A stretch of 64,000 nt of DNA from Antribacter soli (GCF_021568775.1 NZ_JAKGSG010000018.1:27841-91840); one strand, 5' to 3'; shown: positions 20,432 to 30,192, numbered from the stretch's first letter. Notes: generated by a model not told the origin, from the sequence alone. Translations and numbers: made by a program.

Positions 20432-21250
20432 ATGATCGACCAGTTTGCGAACGGCTACATCACGCCGGCGCTCTCCTTCCTTCTCTCGTGCATCGGGTGT
20501 GCCGCAGGCCTGTCCGCAACCGCCCGGGCGCACATCTCCACCGGGCGCGCCCGCATCGGCTGGCTCCTGGTCGGGGCCTTCGCGATCGGCGGCACCGGCA
20601 TCTGGGTCATGCACTTCGTCGCGATGCTCGGGGTCGCCGTGGAGGGGGCCGTGATCAGGTACGACCTCACCAACACGATCCTGTCCGCGCTCCTCGCCGT
20701 GTTCGTCGTGGGCATCGGGCTGTTCGTCGTGGACCGCTCGGGCGGTCGCCTGGGGCCCCTGCTCGTGGGCGGTGTCATCGCCGGCCTGGGCGTGGCAGGC
20801 ATGCACTATCTCGGCATGGACGCGATGCACATCGGCCTCGGCGTCGGTGTCGAGTACGCCCCGGGCCTGGTCGTGCTCTCCGTCGCCATCGCCGTCGTCG
20901 CCGCGACCCTGGGCCTCTGGCTCGCGACCAACGTGCGTGGCGTGTTCTCGGGTATCGGCGCGTCGCTCGTCATGGCTGTCGCGGTCTCGGGCATGCACTA
21001 CACCGGGATGTCCGCCATGAGCACCCACCGGGTGGGCAACGGTCCGATCCCGCCGTCGACGCTCGGCGTGTCTCCTGACGAGCTCATCATCCCGCTGATC
21101 GTCGGCACCACCGCCGCCACGCTTCTCGTGATGCTCGTCATCATGGTGCTGCCGAGCGCGCGCGAGATCCAGCAGCAGGCCAAGTTCGACGAGTGGCGCG
21201 CGCGCAACCGGGCCATGGTCGAGCAGCCGGTCAAGAGCAAGCTGCTCTGA
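20432..21250 (+). CDS. MHYT-domain integral membrane sensor protein
   Basis: 272 residues, about seven predicted membrane helices. Three copies of the MHYT signature are visible: WVMHFVAMLG (about 50), GMHYLGMDAM (about 125) and GMHYTGMSAM (about 187). In the family, the His and Met residues are proposed to bind a metal and sense a diatomic gas; that is prediction, not shown here. A hydrophilic C-terminal tail (REIQQQAKFDEWRARNRAMV) has no GGDEF, EAL or kinase domain, so an output partner would have to be separate. AGGGGACCACC precedes the ATG. The gene has a CRP/GlxR-like site upstream and ends 6 nt from the convergent small gene. Confidence 0.9.
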   Translation: MIDQFANGYITPALSFLLSCIGCAAGLSATARAHISTGRARIGWLLVGAFAIGGTGIWVMHFVAMLGVAVEGAVIRYDLTNTILSALLAVFVVGIGLFVVDRSGGRLGPLLVGGVIAGLGVAGMHYLGMDAMHIGLGVGVEYAPGLVVLSVAIAVVAATLGLWLATNVRGVFSGIGASLVMAVAVSGMHYTGMSAMSTHRVGNGPIPPSTLGVSPDELIIPLIVGTTAATLLVMLVIMVLPSAREIQQQAKFDEWRARNRAMVEQPVKSKLL

Positions 21251-21256
21251 CCGCGC

Positions 21257-21556
21257 TCAGTGCTCGGGGTACCTCGGTACCCGGCGGGGCGGTCGCGGCG
21301 GAACCTGCCGTGCCGCCTCGATCTCGTCCGCCGGCACCAGCACCTCCTCGGGCGTGCCGTGCCGGGGGTCGGTGCGCAGCCGCACGCCGCCGTCGGACAC
21401 CTCGAGGACGTACCCGACCACGTCCGTCCAGACCTGGCCGGCTCCCGAGCCGGACCCCTGCGCCTCGGCGGGGGACAGGCGCCGCCGCACCACGGCGCGC
21501 TCTCCGGGCCGCAGCTCGCGCCACGGCCGGGGCGGCAGGGGTGTCGTGGAGGTCAC
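21257..21556 (-). CDS. small SH3-like protein of unknown function
   Basis: 99 residues. The core (GERAVVRRRLS, WTDVVGYVLEVSDGGVRLRTD, VLVPADEIEAARQVPPRPPRR) resembles the N-terminal SH3-type barrel of actinobacterial Rv0428c-like GNAT acetyltransferases, but no acetyltransferase domain follows. It could be a free-standing version of that domain. GTG start at 21556. It is convergent with the MHYT gene and divergent from the ferredoxin gene. Resemblance is from memory, and function is unknown. Confidence 0.7.
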   Translation of the reverse strand: MTSTTPLPPRPWRELRPGERAVVRRRLSPAEAQGSGSGAGQVWTDVVGYVLEVSDGGVRLRTDPRHGTPEEVLVPADEIEAARQVPPRPPRRVPRYPEH

Positions 21557-21658
21557 AGTGCGCTCTCAGGGGTCGGGACGGCCGGACAAGGCTGGCATGG
21601 CCTGGGCGATACTAGAGTCACACGCGCAACCCCCGCGCCGTCCAGGAAGGTACCCGCA

Positions 21659-21976
21659 GTGACCTACGTGATCGCTCAGCCGTGCGTCGACGTCAAGGAC
21701 AAGGCGTGCATCGAGGAGTGTCCCGTGGACTGCATCTACGAGGGCAAGCGCTCCCTGTACATCCACCCGGACGAGTGCGTCGACTGCGGTGCCTGCGAGC
21801 CGGTGTGCCCGGTGGAGGCCATCTACTACGAGGACGACGTCCCCGAGGAGTGGAAGGGGTACTACGCGGCGAACGTCGAGTTCTTCGACGACCTGGGCTC
21901 GCCCGGTGGCGCCGCGAAGATGGGTCAGATCGAGAAGGACCACCCGCTCGTCGACGCGCTCCCGCCGCAGGCCTGA
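21659..21976 (+). CDS. fdxA: 7Fe ferredoxin
   Basis: 105 residues. Low-potential electron carrier with a [3Fe-4S] and a [4Fe-4S] cluster. The first cluster half is CVDVKDKACIEECPVDC (CX7CX3C pattern) and the second is CVDCGACEPVCP, typical of actinobacterial seven-iron ferredoxins. Start: GTG at 21659 with AGGAAGG about 9 nt upstream. It is followed 4 nt later by dapC, a fixed pairing in actinobacteria (fdxC-dapC in mycobacteria) whose biochemical meaning is unclear. Confidence 0.95.
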   Translation: MTYVIAQPCVDVKDKACIEECPVDCIYEGKRSLYIHPDECVDCGACEPVCPVEAIYYEDDVPEEWKGYYAANVEFFDDLGSPGGAAKMGQIEKDHPLVDALPPQA

Positions 21977-21980
21977 CGTC

Positions 21981-23135
21981 GTGGGCCTCGCCGACCTGCG
22001 CGACCTCGCCTACCCCTGGGACACGCTCGCCGCGCTGACGGCGACGGCGAAGGCGCACGCGGGCGGGCTCGTCGACCTGTCCATGGGCACGCCCGTGGAC
22101 CCCACCCCGGACGTGGTCCGGCGCGCGCTGGAGGCCGCGTCGGACGCGCCGGGGTACCCCCTGACGGCGGGAACGCCCGCCCTGCGCCGCGCGGTCGTGG
22201 ACTGGTTCGCTCGCCGACGCGGCGTGCCGGGCCTCGACCCCGCGGCGGTGCTCCCCACCATCGGCTCCAAGGAGCTCGTGGGCCTGCTGCCCTCGCTGCT
22301 GCGGCTCGGGCCGGGCGACGTCGTCGTGCACCCCGCGGTCGCGTACCCCACGTACGAGGCCGGCATCCGCGCCGCCGGCGCGACGCCGCTGGCCACCGAC
22401 GACGTGGCCGAGTGGGCCGGCCGGCCCGACGTGAAGATGGTCTGGGTGAACAGCCCCGGCAACCCGACGGGCCGCGTCCTGCCGGCGGACGGGCTGCGCG
22501 AGGTAGTCGAGGCGGCCCGCCGCACCGGCGCGGTCGTCGTGAGCGACGAGTGCTACGCCGAGCTCGCCTGGGAGGAGCCGTGGGACGCCGAGGGCGTCCC
22601 CAGCGTCCTCGACCCCCGCGTGTCAGGCGGCTCGCACGAGGGTCTGCTCGCCGCGTACTCCCTGTCGAAGCAGTCGAACATCGCGGGCTACCGCGCGGCC
22701 TTCCTCGCGGGCGACCCGGCGCTCGTCGCCGACCTCCTCGCGACCCGCAAGCACCTCGGCCTCATCGTGCCGGCGCCCGTGCAGGCGGCCATGGTCGCCG
22801 CCCTGGACGACGACGCGCACGTCGCCGCCCAGAAGGCGGTCTACGGAGCCCGTCGACTGTCGCTCGCCGCGGCGTTCGAGAAGGCCGGCCTCGTGGTGGA
22901 CCGGTCCGAGGCGGGCCTGTACCTGTGGATCACCACGCCCGACGACGGTCCGGTGCCGGGGGGCGACGACCCGTCCGGCGTCGGCCATCGCGTCGCCGCG
23001 TGGCTCGCGGAGCGGGGGATCCTCGTGGCCCCCGGAAGCCTGTACGGGCCGGGTGGAGAGGCGCACGTCCGCGTCGCGCTGACGGCGTCGGACGCTGCGA
23101 TCAGCGATGCTGTGGTGCGCATCACACTTACTTGA
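21981..23135 (+). CDS. dapC: succinyldiaminopimelate aminotransferase
   Basis: 384 residues, fold-type I PLP aminotransferase. It makes N-succinyl-LL-diaminopimelate in the lysine/peptidoglycan pathway. The PLP lysine is in YSLSKQSNIAGYRAAFLAG; VWVNSPGNPTGRVL and the C-terminal VRVALTAS arginine are present. Start: GTG at 21981, 4 nt after the fdxA stop. dapD and dapE, which act just before and after DapC, lie 3-4 kb downstream. The 3' end overlaps a CRP/GlxR-like site and the gltA promoter. Confidence 0.9.
   Translation: MGLADLRDLAYPWDTLAALTATAKAHAGGLVDLSMGTPVDPTPDVVRRALEAASDAPGYPLTAGTPALRRAVVDWFARRRGVPGLDPAAVLPTIGSKELVGLLPSLLRLGPGDVVVHPAVAYPTYEAGIRAAGATPLATDDVAEWAGRPDVKMVWVNSPGNPTGRVLPADGLREVVEAARRTGAVVVSDECYAELAWEEPWDAEGVPSVLDPRVSGGSHEGLLAAYSLSKQSNIAGYRAAFLAGDPALVADLLATRKHLGLIVPAPVQAAMVAALDDDAHVAAQKAVYGARRLSLAAAFEKAGLVVDRSEAGLYLWITTPDDGPVPGGDDPSGVGHRVAAWLAERGILVAPGSLYGPGGEAHVRVALTASDAAISDAVVRITLT
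23111..23126. promoter_or_regulatory. CRP/GlxR-like site upstream of gltA
   Basis: TGTGGTGCGCATCACA matches TGTGA-N6-TCACA at 9 of 10 positions. It lies in the last codons of dapC, 5 nt before the gltA -35 element, a position suited to class I/II activation or repression. gltA is a known GlxR target in Corynebacterium glutamicum. Confidence 0.5.
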
Positions 23136-23161
23136 CCTGCAAATTGGAAAGACAATGAATT
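23132..23161 (+). promoter_or_regulatory. gltA promoter in an AT-rich island
   Basis: TTGACC (23132-23137) with TGAATT (23156-23161) at 18 nt spacing. The stretch 23128-23165 is strikingly AT-rich for this genome. The leader to the gltA ATG would be about 80 nt and ends with GGAAGGAAGCC. Confidence 0.55.
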
Positions 23162-23249
23162 TTCGGGGTACGGTCATCTACCGGTCGACGCTGCCCGCGA
23201 CCAGCATTCCTGGGTAGCGACCCGCGCCACGCTCCACAGGAAGGAAGCC

Positions 23250-24548
<1,299 letters not shown>

Positions 24549-24567
24549 CTCCCCGGTCACCCACGTC

Positions 24568-24651
24568 GTCGGCCCGTCCGGACCGAGCGACCACGTCGGC
24601 CTGAAGAACCTGCCGAGGTAGTCGCTCCGTCGGACGGGCCGACTACTTCGG
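24568..24651. terminator. bidirectional terminator between gltA and 24717 gene
   Basis: Two nested stems are possible: 24568-24580 with 24631-24643 (13 bp perfect), or CCGAGGTAGTCG (24613-24624) with CGACTACTTCGG (24640-24651; one G-T pair). The second contains the CCGAGGTAGTCGCTCCGTC word repeated at 37491. It lies between convergent genes. Confidence 0.65.
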
Positions 24652-24716
24652 CGTGGGTACCGGGCGGGTTGGGCGGGAGTCTCCTCGCGCCGGCGGCGGG
24701 CGGCCCGTTCCGCGGG

Positions 24717-25703
24717 TCAGCCCTCGGACGCGGTCGTGAGGGTGATCGTGACGGTCCCTGCGGGCAGCGCGTCGTCGGCGGCGGCCCAGGCCGCCTCGTC
24801 CCGGGTCCAGACCCGGTCGGCGACCCGGACCTCGACGACGTGGGTCGTAGCCGCCGTGGCGACCGCCCACTGCGCGGTCGCCCAGGCGCCGCGCGCCGGG
24901 TCGTCCGCGGTGAGGGGGGCGGCGTCCACCGTCACGACCGTCCCGTCGCCCGACGCCGTCGCCGCCTCGCCCGCCGCGGCCGTCACCGGCGCGAGGCCCA
25001 GGTCGCGGCCGAGCCGGCCCACGAGCACCGAGCGTGCCTGGTCGACGGGCAGCGCCTCCTCCTCGGGCACCCCGGCGAGCTCGCACGTCAGGACCTCGGG
25101 CGTGTTGCCCGTGAGGGCCGACGCCCACGCGCGCGACCGGATCTCGTGCTTCGCGTACGCGTCCGGGTAGGCCGAGCGCTGCACGGCCTGCGCGGCGACG
25201 GTGATCTCCATCGCCTCGTACCCGTCGACCTTCACCAGGCCGTCGTAGAAGGCGTTCGTCGAGAAGACGGGGTCGAGGACCTGCTCCGGCGTGCCCCAGC
25301 CCTGCGACGGCCGCTGCTGGAACAGGCCGAGGGAGTCGCGGTCGCCGTGCTCGATGTTGACCAGCTTTGACTCCTGCATGGCCGTGGCCAGGCCGATCGT
25401 CGCCGCGCGCGCCGGGAGCGCCCGCTGCTGGGCGATGCCCGTGATGAGGGCCGCGTTGTCCGCCTGCGCGGGGGAGAGGTACCAGGTGATGCCGTCGAGC
25501 ACCGCGGAGCAGCGTTCGGTCGCCGGACCGGCCTCGTCGAGCTGGCGCAGGCCGAGAGACACGCCGTACGCGGCGGCGCCGCCCAGGACGACGGTCGTGA
25601 CGACGGCGACCACGGCACGGCGCAGCCGCCGCCGGCGCCGCGGGGGGCGGGCGCTCGGCGGCGGGAACGGTGAGGCGGCCTCGTTCTCGGCGAGGAGGAC
25701 CAC
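24717..25703 (-). CDS. membrane-anchored lytic transglycosylase-like protein
   Basis: 328 residues. Basic N-terminus (RPPRRRRRLRRA), then one membrane segment (about 29-50), then an extracellular domain. The centre reads ATAMQESKLVNIEHGDRDSLGLFQQRPSQGW, which looks like the Glu-plus-GLFQ core of SLT/lysozyme-fold domains found in actinobacterial NlpC/P60-associated proteins. The downstream part is variable and Ala/Val-rich with no recognised domain. A cell-wall role fits the neighbouring diaminopimelate genes. GTG start at 25703 with GGAG upstream. Fold call moderate; enzymatic activity not shown. Confidence 0.75.
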   Translation of the reverse strand: MVLLAENEAASPFPPPSARPPRRRRRLRRAVVAVVTTVVLGGAAAYGVSLGLRQLDEAGPATERCSAVLDGITWYLSPAQADNAALITGIAQQRALPARAATIGLATAMQESKLVNIEHGDRDSLGLFQQRPSQGWGTPEQVLDPVFSTNAFYDGLVKVDGYEAMEITVAAQAVQRSAYPDAYAKHEIRSRAWASALTGNTPEVLTCELAGVPEEEALPVDQARSVLVGRLGRDLGLAPVTAAAGEAATASGDGTVVTVDAAPLTADDPARGAWATAQWAVATAATTHVVEVRVADRVWTRDEAAWAAADDALPAGTVTITLTTASEG

Positions 25704-25829
25704 GGCGGACTCCGTCGGTCGGGAGGGTACGGACGTGCCGGTGCCGGAGCTGTCCGGCCGCGAAGGCCGGCGCCCGGCACCGAGCCCCAGAGTCTAGGTC
25801 CCCTGCCTGGTAGGCGACAGGGTCTTCAC

Positions 25830-25870
25830 GGCTTCCGCCGACGTTGTTCGCCTGGACCCTCGCGGGAGGC
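25830..25870 (+). repeat. dispersed intergenic repeat R1, locus a
   Basis: One copy of a 41-nt element running from GGCTTCCGCCG to GCCTGGACCCTCGCGGGAGGC, flanked by GTCTTC and TCAGGGTC words. The same element occurs twice at 30944-31045 and twice at 36492-36590, always in this orientation and outside recognised domains. Here it lies between dapD and the transglycosylase-like gene. Confidence 0.85.
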
Positions 25871-25890
25871 CCTCGTCAGGGTCTTCAGGG

Positions 25891-26844
25891 TCAGTTGGCG
25901 TGCAGCACCGCGTTCAGCTCGATTCCCACGCCGTCCCGTGACAGCACCTCCACGGCTCCGGTCTGCGAGTTGCGGCGGAACAGCAGGTTGCTGCGCCCCG
26001 CGAGCTCGCGGGCCTTGACCACCACCGGGCCGGAGCCCTCCGGCGCGGCAGCGCCGAGGACCGCGACCTTGGTGCCCGCCGTGACGTAGAGGCCCGCCTC
26101 GACGACGCAGTCGTCGCCCAGGGGGATGCCCAGGCCGGCGTTCGCGCCCAGCAGGCACCGCTCGCCCAGGGAGATGACCTCACGGCCGCCCCCGGACAGG
26201 GTGCCCATGATCGAGGCGCCGCCGCCGACGTCGGACCCGTCGCCCACGGTGACCCCCGCCGAGATTCGGCCCTCCACCATCGAGGTGCCGAGCGTGCCCG
26301 CGTTGAAGTTGACGAAGCCCTCGTGCATCACCGTGGTGCCCGGCGCCAGGTGCGCGCCCAGGCGCACGCGGTCCGCGTCGGCGACGCGGACGCCCGTCGG
26401 CAGCACGTAGTCGACCATGCGGGGGAACTTGTCGACGCCGTAGACCGTGACGACGCGGCCCGAGGCACGCAGCCGGAGCCGGGTCGCCTCGAAGCCGTCC
26501 ACCGCGCACGGGCCGGCGCTGGTCCACACGACGTTGGCCAGCGCGCCGAACACGCCGTCCAGGTTGACGCCGTGCGGCCGGACCAGGCGGTGCGAGAGCA
26601 GGTGCAGGCGCAGGTACGCGTCGGACGCGTCCTTCGGCGGCGCGTCCAGCTCGATCTCGGTGCGGACCACGGCCGTGCGGACCTGCCGCGCGTCGTCGCG
26701 CCCCGTCAGCGCGGCGAGCTCCGCGGGGACCGTCAGGTCCTCCGGGGCGGCACCGAGCGCGGGCGCGGGGTACCAGGTGTCGAGGGTGGTGCCGTCGTCG
26801 GCGATCGTGGCGAGGCCGAGGCCCCAAGCGGTGCTGGTCGACAT
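25891..26844 (-). CDS. dapD: tetrahydrodipicolinate N-succinyltransferase
   Basis: 317 residues, the actinobacterial DapD type. Transfers succinyl from CoA to tetrahydrodipicolinate in lysine/meso-DAP synthesis. An N-terminal alpha/beta domain is followed by a left-handed beta-helix with hexapeptide repeats ([40 protein letters not shown]). ATG at 26844 is preceded, 6 nt upstream on the minus strand, by TAGGGT and no Shine-Dalgarno, so the mRNA is probably leaderless. Divergent from dapE, which performs a later step, with a mirror-image promoter. Confidence 0.95.
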   Translation of the reverse strand: MSTSTAWGLGLATIADDGTTLDTWYPAPALGAAPEDLTVPAELAALTGRDDARQVRTAVVRTEIELDAPPKDASDAYLRLHLLSHRLVRPHGVNLDGVFGALANVVWTSAGPCAVDGFEATRLRLRASGRVVTVYGVDKFPRMVDYVLPTGVRVADADRVRLGAHLAPGTTVMHEGFVNFNAGTLGTSMVEGRISAGVTVGDGSDVGGGASIMGTLSGGGREVISLGERCLLGANAGLGIPLGDDCVVEAGLYVTAGTKVAVLGAAAPEGSGPVVVKARELAGRSNLLFRRNSQTGAVEVLSRDGVGIELNAVLHAN

Positions 26845-26848
26845 GCCA

Positions 26849-26905
26849 CCACCCTAACGAGGACCGCACCCCAGAGCCGGGTCCGTCCACGCCTCGTTAG
26901 GGTGG
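26849..26905. promoter_or_regulatory. mirror-symmetric divergent leaderless promoters of dapD and dapE
   Basis: A perfect 14-bp inverted repeat, CCACCCTAACGAGG (26849-26862) and CCTCGTTAGGGTGG (26892-26905), separated by 29 nt. Each arm contains a TAGGGT -10 box exactly 6 nt before the start codon of dapD (26844, minus) or dapE (26910, plus). The match extends five bases upstream of each box (CTCGT), further than a -10 requires. Confidence 0.65.
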
Positions 26906-26909
26906 GCGC

Positions 26910-28028
26910 ATGACTGCGCCCGCGATCGACCCCGTGCTCCTCGACCCGGCCTCCGACCTCGTCGGCCTCACCGCCGCCATCTGCGACATCGCGTCGGTCA
27001 GCGGGGCCGAGGGGGCTCTCGCCGACGCGATCGAGGCCCTGCTGCGGGGCGGGCCGCACCTCGAGGTCACACGGGACGGGGACGCCGTCGTCGCCCGGAC
27101 CACGCTGGGCCGCGCGCGCCGCGTCGTCGTCGCCGGGCACATCGACACGGTGCCCCTCGCGGGCAACCTGCCGACCCGGCTCGTCGGCACCGGGCCCGAG
27201 GCCGAGCTGTGGGGCCGCGGCACCGTCGACATGAAGGGCGGGGTCGCCGTCGCGCTGGCGCTCGCGCTCGAGCTCGGCACCCCGGGCAACGAGCCGGCGC
27301 AGGACGTGACGTGGGTGTTCTACGACCACGAGGAGGTCGACTCCGCGCTCAACGGGCTGGGCCGCCTCGTCCGCAACCGGCCCGACCTGCTCGCCGGCGA
27401 CTTCGCGATCCTCGGGGAGCCCAGCAACGGGGGGATCGAGGGCGGCTGCAACGGCACGATGCGGGCCGAGGTGCGCACCCACGGCGTGGCCGCGCACTCC
27501 GCGCGGGCGTGGACCGGCCGGAACGCCATCCACCTCGCCGCGCCGGTCCTGGACCGCCTGGCGGCGTACGTCCCGCGGGACGTCCAGGTCGACGGGCTGG
27601 TCTACCGGGAGTGCCTCAACGCCGTGGGCATCTCCGGCGGGATCGCCGGCAACGTGATCCCCGACGCCTGCACGGTCGTCCTGAACTACCGGTTCGCCCC
27701 CTCGCGTTCGGTCGCCGAGGCGGAGGAGCACCTGCGGGAGGTGTTCGACGGGTTCGAGCTGGAGGTCACGGACGCCGCGGGCGGCGCCCGGCCGGGTCTC
27801 GACGACCCGCTCGCGGCCGACTTCGCCGCGTCCGTGCTCGCGACCACCGGCGGGGCGCCCGCGCCCAAGTACGGCTGGACCGACGTGGCGCGCTTCGCCG
27901 AGCTCGGCGTGCCCGCCGTGAACTTCGGCCCGGGGGACCCGCTGCTCGCGCACAAGGACGACGAGCGGGTGCCGGTCGCCCAGCTCGCCCTGTGCCGGGA
28001 CGCCCTGCGGGCGTGGCTCCTGGGCTGA
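26910..28028 (+). CDS. dapE: succinyl-diaminopimelate desuccinylase
   Basis: 372 residues, M20 di-zinc amidase. Removes succinate to give LL-diaminopimelate. Metal and catalytic residues are in [42 protein letters not shown] and the C-terminal [16 protein letters not shown]. The dimerisation domain begins near [18 protein letters not shown]. Leaderless: TAGGGT (26898-26903), 6 nt, ATG. It shares a symmetric intergenic region with dapD. Confidence 0.95.
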   Translation: MTAPAIDPVLLDPASDLVGLTAAICDIASVSGAEGALADAIEALLRGGPHLEVTRDGDAVVARTTLGRARRVVVAGHIDTVPLAGNLPTRLVGTGPEAELWGRGTVDMKGGVAVALALALELGTPGNEPAQDVTWVFYDHEEVDSALNGLGRLVRNRPDLLAGDFAILGEPSNGGIEGGCNGTMRAEVRTHGVAAHSARAWTGRNAIHLAAPVLDRLAAYVPRDVQVDGLVYRECLNAVGISGGIAGNVIPDACTVVLNYRFAPSRSVAEAEEHLREVFDGFELEVTDAAGGARPGLDDPLAADFAASVLATTGGAPAPKYGWTDVARFAELGVPAVNFGPGDPLLAHKDDERVPVAQLALCRDALRAWLLG

Positions 28029-28064
28029 CGGTCACGTGTGTGCAACCGGCGTTAGGTTGGGCGC

Positions 28065-28886
28065 ATGAGTGACGACGGCTACCCACAGACGGGCACCGGC
28101 TATCGCAAGGGCCCGGTGCTCCTGCGCGGCGCCAAGATCCCGAGAACGACCAGCGACCAGCGGCTCCTCGCGACGGAGGAGGGCGCCGAGTGGGTGCACT
28201 CGGACCCGTGGCGCGTCATGCGCATCCAGAGCGAGTTCGTCGAGGGTTTCGGCGCGCTGGCCGAGGTAGGTCCCGCGGTCTCGGTCTTCGGCAGCGCCCG
28301 CACGAGGCCCGACCACCCGGACTACGCCCTGGCCCGCGAGGTGGGCCGCCGCCTGGCCGAGGCCGGCTACGCGGTGATCACCGGTGGCGGGCCGGGCATC
28401 ATGGAGGCCGTGAACCGGGGGGCGGCCGATGCTCATGGCACGTCGATCGGCCTCGGGATCGAGCTGCCGTTCGAGCAGGGCATGAACGCGTACGTGAACC
28501 TCGGCATCAACTTCCGCTACTTCTTCGCCCGCAAGACGATGTTCGTGAAGTACGCGCAGGGGTTCGTGGTGCTGCCCGGCGGCTTCGGCACGTTCGACGA
28601 GCTCTTCGAGGCCATCACCCTCGTGCAGACCCACAAGGTCACCGAGTTCCCGCTCGTCCTCGTCGGCACCGAGTACTGGGGCGGCCTGCTCGACTGGGTC
28701 CGCAGCACCGTCCAGCCGCGCGGGATGATCAGCCAGGCCGAGCTCGACCTGCTCTACCTCACCGACGACCCCGCGGATGCCGTCGAGCACGTGCAGCGCC
28801 GGGGTGCCGCCCTGGCCGCGCGGGAGCGCGAGGCCCTCGAGGCGCTCGCCGAGGCGGAGGAAGAGCCCACGGTGGCCGAGGCGTGA
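28065..28886 (+). CDS. LOG-family (TIGR00730) nucleotide-phosphate hydrolase-like protein
   Basis: 273 residues. Rossmann-type LONELY GUY/SLOG fold with VFGSARTRPDHPDYALA, ITGGGPGIMEAVNRGA and the active motif LPGGFGTFDELFEAI. Family members act as cytokinin-nucleoside-5'-monophosphate phosphoribohydrolases; the true bacterial substrate here is unknown. Leaderless: TAGGTT (28053-28058), 6 nt, ATG. The stop overlaps the GTG of the folP-like gene, so they are translationally coupled, an arrangement near folP2 also recalled from mycobacteria (Rv1205-Rv1207). Confidence 0.9.
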   Translation: MSDDGYPQTGTGYRKGPVLLRGAKIPRTTSDQRLLATEEGAEWVHSDPWRVMRIQSEFVEGFGALAEVGPAVSVFGSARTRPDHPDYALAREVGRRLAEAGYAVITGGGPGIMEAVNRGAADAHGTSIGLGIELPFEQGMNAYVNLGINFRYFFARKTMFVKYAQGFVVLPGGFGTFDELFEAITLVQTHKVTEFPLVLVGTEYWGGLLDWVRSTVQPRGMISQAELDLLYLTDDPADAVEHVQRRGAALAAREREALEALAEAEEEPTVAEA

Positions 28887-29848
28887 GTCCCGGTCCTTCC
28901 GGCACGGCGGTGCCCGCCGTGCCTCCCGGATCCGCCCCGCTCGTCCTGCGTGGGCGCGAGGTGGGCCTGGGCGCCGCCGGCGCCCTGCGGCCCGTGGTCA
29001 TGGCGGTCCTCAACCGGACCACGGACTCGTTCTACGCCCCGGCAAGACTGCCCGACGACGGCCGGGCGCTCGCGGCCGCCCACCAGGCGCTCGCGGACGG
29101 CGCGGACATCCTCGACGTCGGCGGGGTGCGCGCGGGTGCCGGGCCGGTGGTGGACGAGGCGGAGGAGATCCGGCGCGTGGTGCCGTTCGTCGAGCGGGTC
29201 CGCGCCGAGGTCCCTGGGTTGCTGGTGTCCGTCGACACCTGGCGCGCGGGCGTCGCGCGCGCCGCGATCGAGGCGGGCGCCGACCTGGTCAACGACACCT
29301 GGGCGGGGCACGACCCCGCACTCGTCGAGGTCGCCGGTGCGGCCGGCGTCGGCGTCGTGTGCTCGCACACCGGCGGGGCGGTGCCGCGCAGCGACCCGTA
29401 CCGCGTCGAGTACGCCGCGCCCGTCGGCGACGCGAAGGCGGACCCGCGGGACGGCGTGCTGCTCGACGCGCTCGCCACGCTGCGGGCCGCCGCCGAGCAC
29501 GCCGTGGCCTGCGGCGTGCCGCGCGCCTCGGTCCTCGTCGACCCCACGCACGACTTCGGGAAGAACACCTGGCACTCGCTGCACCTGCTGCGGCGCACCG
29601 GCGCTCTGGCGGGACTCGGCTTCCCCCTCCTGATGGCGCTCAGCCGCAAGGACTTCGTGGGGGAGACGCTGGGCCTGCCGCCCGAGGAGCGGCTGGAGGG
29701 CACCCTCGGCGCCACCGCCGTGGCGGCCTGGCTCGGTGCCCGGGTGTTTCGCGCGCACGACGTCCGGGCGACCCGTCGGGTGCTCGACCTCGTGGCCGCG
29801 CTACGCGACGAGGCGCCTCCGCTGGCGGCCCTGCGGGGGCTGGCGTAA
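28883..29848 (+). CDS. folP2: dihydropteroate synthase homologue of the FolP2 type
   Basis: 321 residues. TIM-barrel DHPS family: VLNRTTDSF (43-51), GADILDVGG (73-81), VSVDTWRAGVA, VNDTW, VDPTHDFGKN (219-228) and ALSRKDFVGE. The canonical sulfonamide/pABA loop GESTRPGA is replaced by GVRAGAGP (81-88), and the pterin-site loop near 50 differs too. Mycobacterial FolP2 proteins with such changes are reported to lack DHPS activity, so a folate role should not be assumed. GTG at 28883 overlaps the LOG gene stop by 4 nt. Confidence 0.85.
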   Translation: MSPGPSGTAVPAVPPGSAPLVLRGREVGLGAAGALRPVVMAVLNRTTDSFYAPARLPDDGRALAAAHQALADGADILDVGGVRAGAGPVVDEAEEIRRVVPFVERVRAEVPGLLVSVDTWRAGVARAAIEAGADLVNDTWAGHDPALVEVAGAAGVGVVCSHTGGAVPRSDPYRVEYAAPVGDAKADPRDGVLLDALATLRAAAEHAVACGVPRASVLVDPTHDFGKNTWHSLHLLRRTGALAGLGFPLLMALSRKDFVGETLGLPPEERLEGTLGATAVAAWLGARVFRAHDVRATRRVLDLVAALRDEAPPLAALRGLA

Positions 29849-29929
29849 GGGCGCGGCAGGGGGTGGCCCGCCGGGCCGCGTGGCGCGGCGCCGTGGAGGC
29901 ATGTGCCCAGGCTGGACCCCGAGGTGAAC

Positions 29930-29935
29930 TAGAAT
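29930..29935 (+). promoter_or_regulatory. -10 box of the DUF3117 gene
   Basis: TAGAAT, a near-consensus -10, lies about 77 nt upstream of the ATG at 30012. I see no convincing -35. The leader contains a small CGGTC/GACCG hairpin and ends GGGAGAGCCACAG before the start. Confidence 0.45.
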
Positions 29936-30011
29936 GACCTCGTGTGCGCGGTCGTGTGACCGGGTACCTGCAAGCCGTGAGTTACCGGACAACGGAATGG
30001 GAGAGCCACAG

Positions 30012-30179
30012 ATGGCTGCGATGAAGCCGCGAACGGGTGACGGGCCGCTGGAGGTCACCAAGGAGGGGCGCGGCATCGTCATGCGGGTCCCGCTCGAGGG
30101 CGGCGGCCGCCTGGTCGTCGAGCTCAACGCGACCGAGGCCGGCGAGCTCGGCGAGGCTCTCCAGGCCGTCGTCTCCTGA
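30012..30179 (+). CDS. small conserved actinobacterial protein (DUF3117)
   Basis: 55 residues: KPRTGDGPLEVTKEGRGIVM and LEGGGRLVVELNATEAGELG are the family hallmarks. It is short, soluble and almost invariant across actinobacteria (Rv1211 in mycobacteria). No function is established. SD GGGAG before ATG at 30012; in-frame starts upstream would run through the promoter. It sits as in mycobacteria, downstream of folP2. Confidence 0.9.
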   Translation: MAAMKPRTGDGPLEVTKEGRGIVMRVPLEGGGRLVVELNATEAGELGEALQAVVS

Positions 30180-30192
30180 TACCGAGGGAGCC

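Noticed and set aside
17498..21028. A 1176-residue open frame antisense to glgP and the MHYT gene
   Set aside because: Low-complexity Arg/His/Asp/Val composition typical of antisense frames in GC-rich DNA; glgP and MHYT families on the other strand are certain.
28883..29848. Annotation as a working folate DHPS
   Set aside because: The pABA loop residues are missing; only the family fold is supported.
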